Assembly: GCA_019312835.1 (NCBI GenBank)
Contig: JAFDCJ010000103.1
Span: forward strand, 1-33,983
Length of the DNA: 33,983 nucleotides
Direction of reading: 5' to 3'
From: Deltaproteobacteria bacterium
GTDB taxonomy: Bacteria > Desulfobacterota > Desulfobacteria > Desulfobacterales > JAFDCJ01
Each line of letters opens with the position of its first letter. Positions within the stretch are counted from its first letter, which is position 1. Shown here one piece after another: positions 26,336 through 33,983 of the stretch. Position numbers and translations under genes: made by a program. The notes beneath the pieces were generated by a model. The model saw nothing but the letters and a program-made list of their open reading frames with translations, ran no database searches and was not told the origin of the DNA.

Positions 26336-27889
26336 ATGGGTATCGTGGAAGACAAAATAAATGACCTCAAAGCCCGGCAGGCGAAAGTGCTTGAAATGGG
26401 AGGGGAAAAAGCTGTTGCCGCCCAGCGCGAAAAGGGTAAGCTGACCGCCCGGGAGCGAATCAACCTCCTGTTCGACGACGGCACCTTCCGTGAAATTGAT
26501 ATGTTTGTCAGCCACCGCTGTGATAATTTCGGTATGGAAAATGTTGATATCCCCGCTGACGGCGTGATAACGGGCCACGGCCTGGTGGACGGACGAGCGG
26601 TGTTTGCATTTGCCCAGGATTTTACTGCCCGGGCCGGCAGCCTCGGTGAAATGCATTCTAAAAAGATTTGCAAGGTCATGGACCTGGCCATGAAAGCCGG
26701 CGCACCCTTTGTGGGCATTAACGACTCCGGCGGTGCCCGGATACAGGAAGGTGTAGATGCGTTGTCCGGCTACGGCCAGATATTCTTTCGCAATTCGGCA
26801 GCCTCGGGCGTCATCCCGCAGATTTCAGCCATCATGGGGCCCACTGCCGGCGGCGCCGTGTACTCACCGGCCATGACCGACTATGTATTCATGGTAAAAA
26901 ACAGCAGCTACATGTTTATCACCGGACCCGACGTGATTAAATCCGTCACCGGTGAGGAAATCAGCTTCGAGGAACTGGGCGGCGCTAAAGCCCACAACGA
27001 AAAAAGCGGGGTCGCCCATTTTGCCTGTGAAAGCGATGAAGATGCCATCGACCGCATCAAGCGGCTGCTTTCCTATCTTCCTTCCAACAACATGGAAGAT
27101 CCGCCTTATGTCGATACCCGCGACGACCGCAACCGCACCGACGAGGCGCTGAATGCGATCATTCCTGACAACCCCAATAAATCTTACGACATAAAAGACG
27201 TTATCCGTTCCATCGTCGACAACAACGAGATTTTTGAGCCCCACGAGTATTTTGCCCGCAACATCGTGGTTTGCCTTGCCAGATTAAACGGCAGAACCGT
27301 CGGTATCATTGCCAACCAACCCAATGTGCTGGCCGGCTGCCTTGACATCAACGCTTCGGATAAAGCCACCCGCTTTATCCGTTTCTGCGATGCGTTTAAC
27401 ATCCCCATGTTGACCATTGCCGATGTGCCGGGGTATCTACCCGGCAGCCAGCAGGAATGGGGCGGTATTATCCGGCACGGGGCCAAACTTCTGTGGTGTT
27501 ATTCTGAAGCGACCGTACCCAAATTGCTGCTGGTAACCCGCAAAGATTACGGTGGATCTTATCTGGCCATGTGTTCCAAGGATCTGGGCGCCGACATGGC
27601 ATTTGCCTGGCCGACGGCTGAAATCGCGGTGATGGGGGCCGCGGGCGCAGCCAATATCATCCACCGCAAAGAGATAAAAGAGGCACAGGATCCGGAGGCC
27701 AAACGTCAGGAAAAGATCGATGAATACAACGATCTTTTTTCAAATCCCTATATAGCCGCCAGCCGGGGATACATCGACGCCGTTATTTTACCGAGTGAAA
27801 CCCGGCCGCGCCTGATCGATGCCCTTGAGGCCCTGTGCACCAAGCGTGAAACCCGACCCCCGAAGAAGCATGGGAATATTCCCATGTAG
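26336..27889 (+). CDS. Acyl-CoA carboxyltransferase, 12S/PccB type
   Basis: A 517-aa biotin-dependent carboxyltransferase subunit of the crotonase-like fold that moves CO2 between (S)-methylmalonyl-CoA/propionyl-CoA and carboxybiotin. Landmarks are VGINDSGGARIQEG (126-139), IMGPTAGGAVYSPA (166-179), the C-terminal oxyanion region GGSYLAMCSKDLGAD (406-420) and VMGAAGAANI (432-441). Length and motifs equal those of PccB, the 12S transcarboxylase subunit and the alpha subunit of methylmalonyl-CoA decarboxylase. The downstream 5S-biotin fusion and the absence of biotin carboxylase favour the transcarboxylase role. The start at 26336 follows AAGGAAT; 22 more codons upstream are open but lack a ribosome site. 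Confidence 0.93.
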   Translation: MGIVEDKINDLKARQAKVLEMGGEKAVAAQREKGKLTARERINLLFDDGTFREIDMFVSHRCDNFGMENVDIPADGVITGHGLVDGRAVFAFAQDFTARAGSLGEMHSKKICKVMDLAMKAGAPFVGINDSGGARIQEGVDALSGYGQIFFRNSAASGVIPQISAIMGPTAGGAVYSPAMTDYVFMVKNSSYMFITGPDVIKSVTGEEISFEELGGAKAHNEKSGVAHFACESDEDAIDRIKRLLSYLPSNNMEDPPYVDTRDDRNRTDEALNAIIPDNPNKSYDIKDVIRSIVDNNEIFEPHEYFARNIVVCLARLNGRTVGIIANQPNVLAGCLDINASDKATRFIRFCDAFNIPMLTIADVPGYLPGSQQEWGGIIRHGAKLLWCYSEATVPKLLLVTRKDYGGSYLAMCSKDLGADMAFAWPTAEIAVMGAAGAANIIHRKEIKEAQDPEAKRQEKIDEYNDLFSNPYIAASRGYIDAVILPSETRPRLIDALEALCTKRETRPPKKHGNIPM

Positions 27890-28003
27890 GGAGTTTGTCG
27901 GTTGGCCCGTTGAGTCCGTTAGCCCGTCGCGATGATCGGATTACAGACATTTCTTTACCGGCTAACCGGCCTACTGACCTAACCAGATTGAAAGGGTGAT
28001 CCA

Positions 28004-28234
28004 ATGACTGACGATAAGAAAATGACCGCTGCAATCGCCGCCGTCATGAGCTATCTCCAGGATGAAGAGGCCGTTTACGCGCAGGCGGCCATGGCCGGTA
28101 TGCTCCAGGCACCGGCTGCTGCCGTTAGTGCGGCCGACATCCTTAAACCGTGGGCAATGAGTGGCAGGCAGGCGCAGATGCAGATGCGCAACCTAATGCA
28201 AATGAAAACATTTCATCGCCATAAGAGCTTCTGA
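28004..28234 (+). CDS. Small soluble protein between carboxyltransferase subunits, possible assembly subunit
   Basis: A 76-aa protein with a good ribosome site (GAAAGGG) before the ATG. The N-terminal helix KKMTAAIAAVMSYLQDEEAV resembles the soluble C-terminal end of OadG/MmdD-type subunits of sodium-pump decarboxylases. An Ala-rich linker (about 30-45) follows, then a Met/Gln-rich basic tail containing GRQAQMQMRNLMQMKTFHR. There is no membrane helix, so it is not an OadG proper. By position, 115 bp after the 12S gene and 69 bp before the 5S-biotin gene, I infer a docking or linker subunit comparable to MmdD/MmdE. I cannot name the family with confidence. Confidence 0.7.
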   Translation: MTDDKKMTAAIAAVMSYLQDEEAVYAQAAMAGMLQAPAAAVSAADILKPWAMSGRQAQMQMRNLMQMKTFHRHKSF

Positions 28235-28244
28235 GAGCGATCTC

Positions 28245-28286
28245 AAAAAAGTGTTTCGTGTACCAGACACCAAACACCAATTTTTT
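28245..28286 (+). terminator. A-tract/hairpin/T-tract, intrinsic-terminator-like
   Basis: Six A's (28245-28250) are followed by GTGTTTCGTGT (28251-28261), a 5-nt loop and ACACCAAACAC (28267-28277; 10 of 11 pairs), then CAA and six T's (28281-28286). The shape is that of a bidirectional intrinsic terminator built from the GTGTTTCGTG word family. Sitting between two subunit genes of one enzyme, it may attenuate rather than stop transcription. The ribosome site AGGAG of the next gene follows directly. Confidence 0.5.
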
Positions 28287-28302
28287 ACAGGAGAACATTA
28301 AA

Positions 28303-30321
28303 ATGAGTGACGAAAATGCAGTCAAAATGACCACAATGAATTATGACAAGGACCGGCCGACGGCGGAAAATCCCGTTAAGATCGAGGATCTCAGCCTGCG
28401 CGACGGGCACCAGTCGCTGTTTGCCACCCGCGGCCGAACCGAGGATATGATTCCAGTGGCAGAAATGATGGATGAAGTCGGCTTCTGGGCCATGGAAGTC
28501 TGGGGCGGTGCCACCTTTGACACCATGCACCGGTTTCTAAACGAAGATCCCTGGGAACGAATTCGAACCCTGAAGCGTTACATTAAAAAGACCCCCTTTT
28601 CCATGTTGCTCAGGGCACAAAACCTGGTGGGCTACCGCAACTATGCCGATGACGTTGCCAGGGCCTTCGTCGAGCGAACCGCTGAAAACGGGATGGATAT
28701 TTTCAGGACCTTCGATGCCCTCAATGACTACCGCAATATTGAAACGGTGGTTCCGGTCATCAAAGCGTCTGGTAAACACTTTCAGGGCTGCATCTGTTAT
28801 ACCATGACCGAACCGCGCATGGGCGGCGAGGTTTACAACATCGACTATTTTGTCAACAAGGCCAAGGCCCTCGAAGACATGGGCGCGGACAGCATCTGCA
28901 TCAAGGATATGGCCGGGCTGATTGCCCCCTACGACGCCTATGCCATTGTCAAGGCCCTTAAAGAGAATGTCAAACCGCCGATTCACCTGCACAGTCATTT
29001 CACTTCGGGCATGTCGCCCATGAGCCATCTCAAGGCGATTGAGGCCGGGGTAGACATCATCGACACCTGCATGTCGCCTTATGCCTATCGCACCTCCCAT
29101 GCGGCCCTCGAGCCGCTGGTGATGACCCTGCTGGGCACCAACCGGGACACCGGCTTCGACATCAAGCAGCTGGCGGCCATCAATGAGAAATTTGAAAAAG
29201 AAATCATGCCCAAATACCGGCATTTGCTGGACGACACCAAGATGTCGATCATCGACATCAACGTTCTGTTGCATCAGACTCCGGGTGGCATGCTGTCCAA
29301 TTTGGTCAACCAGTTAAGGGAAATGGATGCTCTCGATAAGATCGATGAGGTTTACGCCGAATTGCCGCGGGTCCGAAAGGATCTGGGACAGATACCGCTG
29401 GTGACCCCCACCAGCCAGATTGTCGGCATTCAGACGGTCAACAACGTGCTGTTTGATGATGAGAACGAGCGCTACAAAATGATTACCGCTCAGGTCAAGG
29501 ACCTTTGCTACGGGCTGTACGGTAAAACCGCGGTTCCCATCAATCCGGAAGTCCAGAAAAAAGCCCTCAAAGGCTATGAGCGCGGTGAGGAGCCGATTAC
29601 CTGCCGACCGGCCGAGGTCCTGGAGCCTGAACTGGCGAAAGCCAAATCAGAAACGGAGGGTTTGGCCGTCGATCTGGATGATGTGCTGATTTATGCCCTT
29701 TACCCGGTTACCGGCAAAAAATTTCTGAACTGGAAATATGGCAAAGAGCAGCCGCCGCCCGAGGTCAGACCCAGAACCCTGGAAGACGCCAAAGCCGAAC
29801 TGGAGCTGCTTAAAAAGGCCAAAGCAGGCCAGCTGGTTGAAAAGTCGACCAAAGCCGCGCCTCCCAAAGGCGAGAACCTGCGGACCTTTAATGTGTTTGT
29901 GGATGATGATTTTTTTGAGGTTGGGGTCGAGTCCCTTGACGGCGCCCCGATGATCAACTATGTCCAGCCGATGGCGGGAGCGATGCCCGCCCCCGCCATG
30001 CCGGCGGCTGCTCGGGCAGCCGCGCCGGCCCAGGCACCGGCGGCCGCACCGGCCGCTGCCAAAGCGGCGCCCCCAGCCGAAGCGGCCCCCGCACCGGCGG
30101 CTGTCGAGGGCACGCCCTTGAATGCCCCGATGCCCGGACTGATCATCAAATATGAGAAAAATGTCGGTGACGCCATCAACGAAGGCGAAACAGTGGTCAT
30201 CTTAGAGGCCATGAAGATGGAAAATGCCCTGCCGGCTCCGGCCAGCGGCACCATCAAGGCCATCAACTACAGCAGTGGCGATTCGGTTGCCAAGGGTGAT
30301 GTGCTCTGTGTAATCGGATAG
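28303..30321 (+). CDS. 5S-type carboxyltransferase fused to biotin carrier domain
   Basis: A 672-aa enzyme that exchanges CO2 between carboxybiotin and pyruvate/oxaloacetate. The TIM-barrel starts with LRDGHQS (32-38) and contains the lysine motif CIKDMAG and metal-site HLHSH. A conserved carboxylase domain follows (to about 520), then a long Ala/Pro linker (about 545-600) and a biotinyl domain with EAMKMEN, biotinylated Lys638. This layout matches oxaloacetate decarboxylase alpha, pyruvate carboxylase subunit B, or a fusion of transcarboxylase 5S and 1.3S. With the 12S gene upstream and no membrane decarboxylase beta subunit, methylmalonyl-CoA:pyruvate transcarboxylase is preferred. ATG 28303 is preceded by AGGAG; 15 upstream codons were excluded. 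Confidence 0.93.
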   Translation: MSDENAVKMTTMNYDKDRPTAENPVKIEDLSLRDGHQSLFATRGRTEDMIPVAEMMDEVGFWAMEVWGGATFDTMHRFLNEDPWERIRTLKRYIKKTPFSMLLRAQNLVGYRNYADDVARAFVERTAENGMDIFRTFDALNDYRNIETVVPVIKASGKHFQGCICYTMTEPRMGGEVYNIDYFVNKAKALEDMGADSICIKDMAGLIAPYDAYAIVKALKENVKPPIHLHSHFTSGMSPMSHLKAIEAGVDIIDTCMSPYAYRTSHAALEPLVMTLLGTNRDTGFDIKQLAAINEKFEKEIMPKYRHLLDDTKMSIIDINVLLHQTPGGMLSNLVNQLREMDALDKIDEVYAELPRVRKDLGQIPLVTPTSQIVGIQTVNNVLFDDENERYKMITAQVKDLCYGLYGKTAVPINPEVQKKALKGYERGEEPITCRPAEVLEPELAKAKSETEGLAVDLDDVLIYALYPVTGKKFLNWKYGKEQPPPEVRPRTLEDAKAELELLKKAKAGQLVEKSTKAAPPKGENLRTFNVFVDDDFFEVGVESLDGAPMINYVQPMAGAMPAPAMPAAARAAAPAQAPAAAPAAAKAAPPAEAAPAPAAVEGTPLNAPMPGLIIKYEKNVGDAINEGETVVILEAMKMENALPAPASGTIKAINYSSGDSVAKGDVLCVIG

Positions 30322-30325
30322 CTGA

Positions 30326-30520
30326 CAGAAGACAGAGGACAGAAGACAGAGGACAGAGAACAGAAGACAGAGGACAGATCGCAGAAGACAGAAAGCAGAT
30401 GACAGAGGAATAGATGATACTATTATTCTGTTCTCCATAGTTGAAATCCTGTCATCTGATCTCTGACTTCTTAGAATGTCATCTGTCTTCTGACATCTGA
30501 CCTCTGTCTTCTGTTTTTTT
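30326..30520 (+). terminator. Long inverted repeat ending in a T7 tract, 'GACAGAGGACAGAAG' family
   Basis: CAGAAGACAGAGG (30326-30338, repeated at 30340-30352) is exactly complementary to 30501-30513, which is followed at once by seven T's (30514-30520). Many imperfect copies of the word fill both arms (30323-30412 and 30462-30513). It lies between the 5S-biotin gene and sucC and has the form of a very long intrinsic terminator or attenuator. Confidence 0.55.
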
Positions 30521-30583
30521 GGCCTCCAACCCTGATATACCGCATTCACATATTACCATTGCATCGTTAGGAGATGTACAGAA

Positions 30584-31747
30584 ATGAAAATCCACGAATA
30601 TCAGGCCAAGGAATTATTCAAAAAGTATGACGTGCCCGTGCCCCAGGGTAGCGTCGCTTTTACTGCGGATGAAGCGGTCGAGGTCGCCGGGGCGTTGGGC
30701 GGTTATCCCGTGGTGATAAAAGCCCAGATCCATGCCGGCGGCCGCGGCAAAGGCGGAGGGGTAAAACTGGCCCAATCCCAGACGGAAGTTGCTGATGTTG
30801 CCGGACAGATTATCGGCATGAATCTGGTGACCCACCAGACCGGTGCCCAGGGCCGGCCGGTTAAGAAAGTTTTGGTGGAACAGGGGCTTAACATTGCCCA
30901 AGAGCTTTATCTGAGTATTATCCCGGATCGGGAAACGGCCAAGATTGTGGTGATGGTCAGTGAAGCCGGCGGGATGGATATCGAGGAGGTGGCGGCCAAA
31001 ACACCGGAAAAGATCATCAAGGTCGGCATCAATCCCCTGCAGGGTATCCAGGCCTATCACTGCCGGGAAATAGCCTTTGGTTTAAACCTGTCCCCGGCGG
31101 TTATGAAGCCTTTAGTGGCCATGGTCAAAAATCTCTACCGGATGTTTGTCGAGTATGATTGTTCGCTGTTGGAGATCAATCCCCTGGTGATCACGGCCGA
31201 AGAGAGCGTGATTGCCCTGGATGCCAAGATCAATTTCGATGATAACGCTCTTTTCCGCCACAAGGATATTCTGGAATACCGCGACCTGGACGAGGAAGAT
31301 CCGCTGGAGGTGGAGGCATCCAAATTCAACCTCAACTACATCAACCTGGACGGCAATGTGGGCAACATGGTCAACGGTGCCGGCCTGGCCATGGCCACCA
31401 TGGATCTGATCAAGCTGGCCGGCGCAGAACCGGCCAATTTTCTTGATGTCGGCGGCGGTGCCAGCGCCGAAATGGTCGAAAACGGTTTTAGAATCATACT
31501 GAGCGATCCCAACGTGAAAGGAATTCTGATTAATATTTTTGGCGGCATCCTGCGCTGTGACGTGCTGGCCGAGGGCGTTGTTCAAGCCGCCAGGAAAACC
31601 GGCATCAAAGTTCCGGTGGTGGTGCGCATGGAGGGGACCAACATCGAAGAAGGTCGCCGTATCCTGGCCGAATCGGGTCTGAAATTGACCACGGCCACCG
31701 ACCTGAAAGACGCCGCCGCCAGGGTAGCTGAGATGGTTAGCGGGTAA
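30584..31747 (+). CDS. sucC: Succinyl-CoA synthetase beta subunit (ADP-forming)
   Basis: A 387-aa ATP-grasp subunit that binds nucleotide and, with SucD, interconverts succinyl-CoA + ADP + phosphate and succinate + ATP + CoA. Landmarks are the start [20 protein letters not shown], the nucleotide loop [16 protein letters not shown] (46-61), the metal segment [10 protein letters not shown] and the C-terminal ligase part with LDVGGGAS and [13 protein letters not shown]. Length equals that of the family. TAGGAGATG lies 8-14 nt before the ATG. It is followed by sucD, and it closes the pathway begun by the mutase upstream. Confidence 0.97.
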   Translation: MKIHEYQAKELFKKYDVPVPQGSVAFTADEAVEVAGALGGYPVVIKAQIHAGGRGKGGGVKLAQSQTEVADVAGQIIGMNLVTHQTGAQGRPVKKVLVEQGLNIAQELYLSIIPDRETAKIVVMVSEAGGMDIEEVAAKTPEKIIKVGINPLQGIQAYHCREIAFGLNLSPAVMKPLVAMVKNLYRMFVEYDCSLLEINPLVITAEESVIALDAKINFDDNALFRHKDILEYRDLDEEDPLEVEASKFNLNYINLDGNVGNMVNGAGLAMATMDLIKLAGAEPANFLDVGGGASAEMVENGFRIILSDPNVKGILINIFGGILRCDVLAEGVVQAARKTGIKVPVVVRMEGTNIEEGRRILAESGLKLTTATDLKDAAARVAEMVSG

Positions 31748-31889
31748 GGGCCTTCGGCCGTCTTAGGTTAGAGGTTTGAGGTTGGAGGCTGAGCGGCTGA
31801 ATATTCAAGCCTTCAACCTGCTGCTTTATAGCTTTGAGCTTTCAGCTTCGAGCGATTAATCCTTTTTTAGATATTATCGGGGCAAAACC

Positions 31890-32762
31890 ATGAGCATCTT
31901 CGTAGACAAAAATACACGAGTGGTCGTACAGGGCATTACCGGCAAAGAGGGGCAGTTCCACACCCGTCACTGCATCGATTATGGTACCCGGGTAGTGGCC
32001 GGGGTGACGCCGGGTAAAGCCGGTCAAAAAATGGATGATGTCCCTGTGTTTAATACGGTCCGGACAGCCGTGGCGGAAACCGGGGCCAACTGCAGCCTGA
32101 TTTTTGTGCCCCCGCCGTTTGCAGCCGATGCCATCATGGAGGCCGCGGATGCCGGCATCGGTGTCATCGTGGCCATTACCGAAGGGATTCCGACCCTGGA
32201 CATGATGCGGGTCATGAATTATCTGGCAGGCAAGCCCTCGCGCCTGATCGGCCCTAACTGTCCCGGCATCATCACCCCGGGTGAGGCCAAAATAGGCATT
32301 ATGCCGGGCCCGATTCATAAGCCCGGGGGCCCGATTGGGGTCGTATCGCGTTCCGGAACCCTGACCTATGAGGTGGTCAATCAGCTGACACGGCAGGGCA
32401 TCGGCCAGAGCACCTGTATCGGAATCGGCGGCGATCCGATCATCGGATCCAACTTTATCGATTGCTTGCGCGCTTTCGAGGAAGATACCGACACCAAAGG
32501 CGTGGTGATGGTCGGTGAGATCGGCGGAACCGCCGAGGAGGATGCTGCCAGATTTGTATCTGAAAAAATGAGCAAGCCGGTTGTCGGTTTCATCTCCGGC
32601 GTTACAGCGCCGCCGGGGCGTCGTATGGGCCATGCCGGTGCCATTATCAGCGGCGGCAGCGGCACCGCCGAAGCCAAGATCAAGGCCATGCAAGCGGCCG
32701 GAATCCATGTCAGTAAAAACCTGGGAGCGCTGGGCGAGCTGTGTGCTTCCGTATTTAAATAG
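31890..32762 (+). CDS. sucD: Succinyl-CoA synthetase alpha subunit
   Basis: A 290-aa subunit carrying the CoA-binding Rossmann domain ([22 protein letters not shown], with GITGKEG at 15-21) and the active-site histidine phosphorylated in catalysis, His248 in [13 protein letters not shown] (245-257). [19 protein letters not shown] (121-139) and SRSGTLTYE (153-161) are also family motifs. It follows sucC after 142 bp containing weak AGCTTTGAGCTT words. A GGGG-containing ribosome site precedes the ATG. Length is standard for the family. Confidence 0.97.
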   Translation: MSIFVDKNTRVVVQGITGKEGQFHTRHCIDYGTRVVAGVTPGKAGQKMDDVPVFNTVRTAVAETGANCSLIFVPPPFAADAIMEAADAGIGVIVAITEGIPTLDMMRVMNYLAGKPSRLIGPNCPGIITPGEAKIGIMPGPIHKPGGPIGVVSRSGTLTYEVVNQLTRQGIGQSTCIGIGGDPIIGSNFIDCLRAFEEDTDTKGVVMVGEIGGTAEEDAARFVSEKMSKPVVGFISGVTAPPGRRMGHAGAIISGGSGTAEAKIKAMQAAGIHVSKNLGALGELCASVFK

Positions 32763-32772
32763 TTAGTGTTCG

Positions 32773-32846
32773 GTATTTGGTGTTTTGTGTTAAGGACTCC
32801 ATGTCTGCAAGGCTTTGCTAAATACCAAACACGAAACACCAAATAC
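32773..32846. repeat. 19-bp inverted repeat, 'GTGTTTCGTGTTTGG' word family
   Basis: The arm at 32773-32791 pairs with 32828-32846 over 19 positions, with one potential G-U pair (32786 with 32833) and the other 18 perfect. The centre is 36 nt. It occupies almost the whole gap between sucD and hypA. Confidence 0.85.
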
Positions 32847-32866
32847 GCCTGAACAGGAAATTTAGC

Positions 32867-33232
32867 ATGCACGAAATGGGCATTGCCCTGCAGATAGTTG
32901 AAATTGCCACCGCTTCGATTCCGCCGGATGCCGGCGCTGTCAGGGTGGAGAAGATCAATCTAAAAATCGGCAAACTGGCCGCGGTGGTGCCCGAAAGCCT
33001 GCGGTTTTGTTTTGACATCGCCGTCAAAGATACGCCCCTGGACGGGGCCCGGCTGGCCATCGAGGAACTGCCCGTGGTGGCCAGGTGCAATGACTGCCAG
33101 ACCCAATGGATCATTAAAAGTCCGGCCTTCAAGTGCGAAAACTGTGACAGCGGCTCGCTGGAAATACTTTCCGGCCGTGAGCTGGATATCGAATCCATTG
33201 AGATTGCCGAAGAGGACGACCATGTTTCTTGA
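32867..33232 (+). CDS. hypA: Hydrogenase nickel incorporation protein HypA
   Basis: A 121-aa nickel metallochaperone for NiFe-hydrogenase maturation. His2 of the conserved MHEMGIA start is the nickel-binding residue of the family. The zinc site has two CxxC pairs, CNDC (74-77) and CENC (92-95). Length is typical. It overlaps hypB by 11 nt, so the two are translationally coupled. A NiFe-hydrogenase must be encoded elsewhere; none is in this window. Confidence 0.95.
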   Translation: MHEMGIALQIVEIATASIPPDAGAVRVEKINLKIGKLAAVVPESLRFCFDIAVKDTPLDGARLAIEELPVVARCNDCQTQWIIKSPAFKCENCDSGSLEILSGRELDIESIEIAEEDDHVS

Positions 33233-33983
33233 TAAATTATTTAAGACCCCGAAATATTATCACCATGACGGTACCCGCCATTCCCATCCCCATACCCATG
33301 GTTCGAATGAGGGCTCGGGGATCACCACCCATAAAAGCGGTACCCGCGAAATCAAGGTGATTCGCCGGGTACTGGACGTCAATGAACAAATGGCGGAGCA
33401 GAACCGCAAACTGTTTACCGAAAAAGGCATCTTTGTGCTCAATGTGATGAGCTCGCCGGGTTCCGGGAAAACCACCACTCTGGAAAAGACCCTTCTACGG
33501 ATCGCATCTCAAATCAAAAGTGCTGTCATCGTCGGTGACATTTGTACCACCAACGACGCCGACAGGCTGGCCGTCAGCGGTGTCCCGGTGGTCCAGGTCA
33601 ATACGGATGAATTCGGGGGCGACTGCCACCTGGCCGCCCATGTGATTGAAAAGGCAGCCGGGGGTCTTAATCTGGATGACATCGAATTGCTGATCGTCGA
33701 AAATGTCGGCAACCTGGTCTGTCCGGCTGAATTCGACATCGGGGAAGATGCGCGTGCGGTGGTGCTGAGCGTCACCGAAGGCGAGGACAAACCGGCCAAA
33801 TACCCGCTGATGTTCAGGGAATGCGAGGTGGCCCTTTTAAACAAGATCGACCTGCTGCCCTATCTGGATTACGACAAGAATAAAGCCGTGGAATATATCC
33901 ACCAGGTCCACCCGGACATGCCGATTTTTGAAATCTCCGCCAAAACCGAGGAGGGCTTCGACCCCTGGCTGGCGTGGCTGATC
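33222..33983 (+). CDS. hypB: Hydrogenase/urease nickel incorporation GTPase HypB (3' end beyond window)
   Basis: The frame from ATG 33222 (GAGGAC ribosome site) runs open to the last base, giving 254 residues and no stop, so the C-terminus is cut by the window edge. It is a SIMIBI-class GTPase that delivers nickel with HypA. Visible motifs are Walker A SSPGSGKTTT (77-86), GDICTTNDADRL, ENVGNLVCPAEFD with the metal-binding Cys, and the guanine motif NKIDLLP. The N-terminus has a modest His cluster (His14, 15, 20, 22, 24, 26) but no CxxCGC motif. Nearly the full domain is present. Confidence 0.95.
   Translation, partial: MFLDKLFKTPKYYHHDGTRHSHPHTHGSNEGSGITTHKSGTREIKVIRRVLDVNEQMAEQNRKLFTEKGIFVLNVMSSPGSGKTTTLEKTLLRIASQIKSAVIVGDICTTNDADRLAVSGVPVVQVNTDEFGGDCHLAAHVIEKAAGGLNLDDIELLIVENVGNLVCPAEFDIGEDARAVVLSVTEGEDKPAKYPLMFRECEVALLNKIDLLPYLDYDKNKAVEYIHQVHPDMPIFEISAKTEEGFDPWLAWLI

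Noticed and set aside
30323-30513. CRISPR-like array made of GACAGAGGACAGAAG units
   Set aside because: Units are directly adjacent and imperfect, with no spacers of regular length, and the other half is the reverse complement; no cas genes are present.
31842-32708. 288-codon open frame antisense to sucD
   Set aside because: The sense strand encodes a full, motif-complete SucD; the antisense product resembles nothing known and arises from codon bias.

Overview
The window looks like chromosomal DNA from an anaerobic bacterium of the Desulfobacterota (former Deltaproteobacteria), possibly a sulfate reducer or syntroph. This rests on gene content: a methylmalonyl-CoA/succinate pathway set that includes a biotin transcarboxylase, ADP-forming succinyl-CoA synthetase and hydrogenase maturation genes. 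No rRNA, tRNA, IS element, phage gene or CRISPR array was seen.

Region 1 (1-13650, + strand) is membrane and export related. An ABC transporter is built from a short FtsX-type permease with almost no extracellular domain, a LolD/MacB-type ATPase, and a giant permease (about 1659 aa) whose extracytoplasmic part includes a degenerate M28-peptidase-like domain. Two large polytopic proteins follow. They resemble each other and the OPT (oligopeptide transporter) superfamily: a DUF6785/DUF6784 protein and an OPT-like protein. Then come a small exported protein of unknown function, an unknown 293-aa protein and an overlapping PqqD-like protein.

Region 2 (13756-19723, - strand) is a partner-switching regulatory module. 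In transcription order it has a membrane HAMP-PP2C (SpoIIE/RsbU-like) phosphatase, an ABC exporter with a ~250-residue insertion inside its nucleotide-binding domain, a cyclic-nucleotide-binding-like protein, an RsbW-like kinase and an RsbV-like STAS protein. No sigma factor is present in the window. The phosphatase reading frame has an in-frame TGA after 29 plausible N-terminal codons.

Region 3 (19876-23103, + strand) is housekeeping: a DUF2065 membrane peptide, the queuosine genes queA and tgt, and a NifU-type Fe-S scaffold domain protein.

Region 4 (23278-32762, + strand) is the methylmalonyl-CoA pathway: epimerase, B12-dependent mutase, 12S-type carboxyltransferase, a 76-aa small protein, a 5S-type carboxyltransferase fused to a biotin carrier domain, then sucC and sucD. 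Together they can interconvert succinyl-CoA and propionyl-CoA, passing CO2 between methylmalonyl-CoA and pyruvate and conserving the succinyl-CoA thioester as ATP. Region 5 is hypA overlapping hypB, which runs off the window end.

The most unusual property is in the spacers. Many intergenic gaps carry low-complexity, word-like sequences that recur in the same gap as an inverted copy. At least seven word families occur, and some recur at distant gaps. The inverted pairs could fold into long hairpins, and two end in T-tracts like intrinsic terminators.
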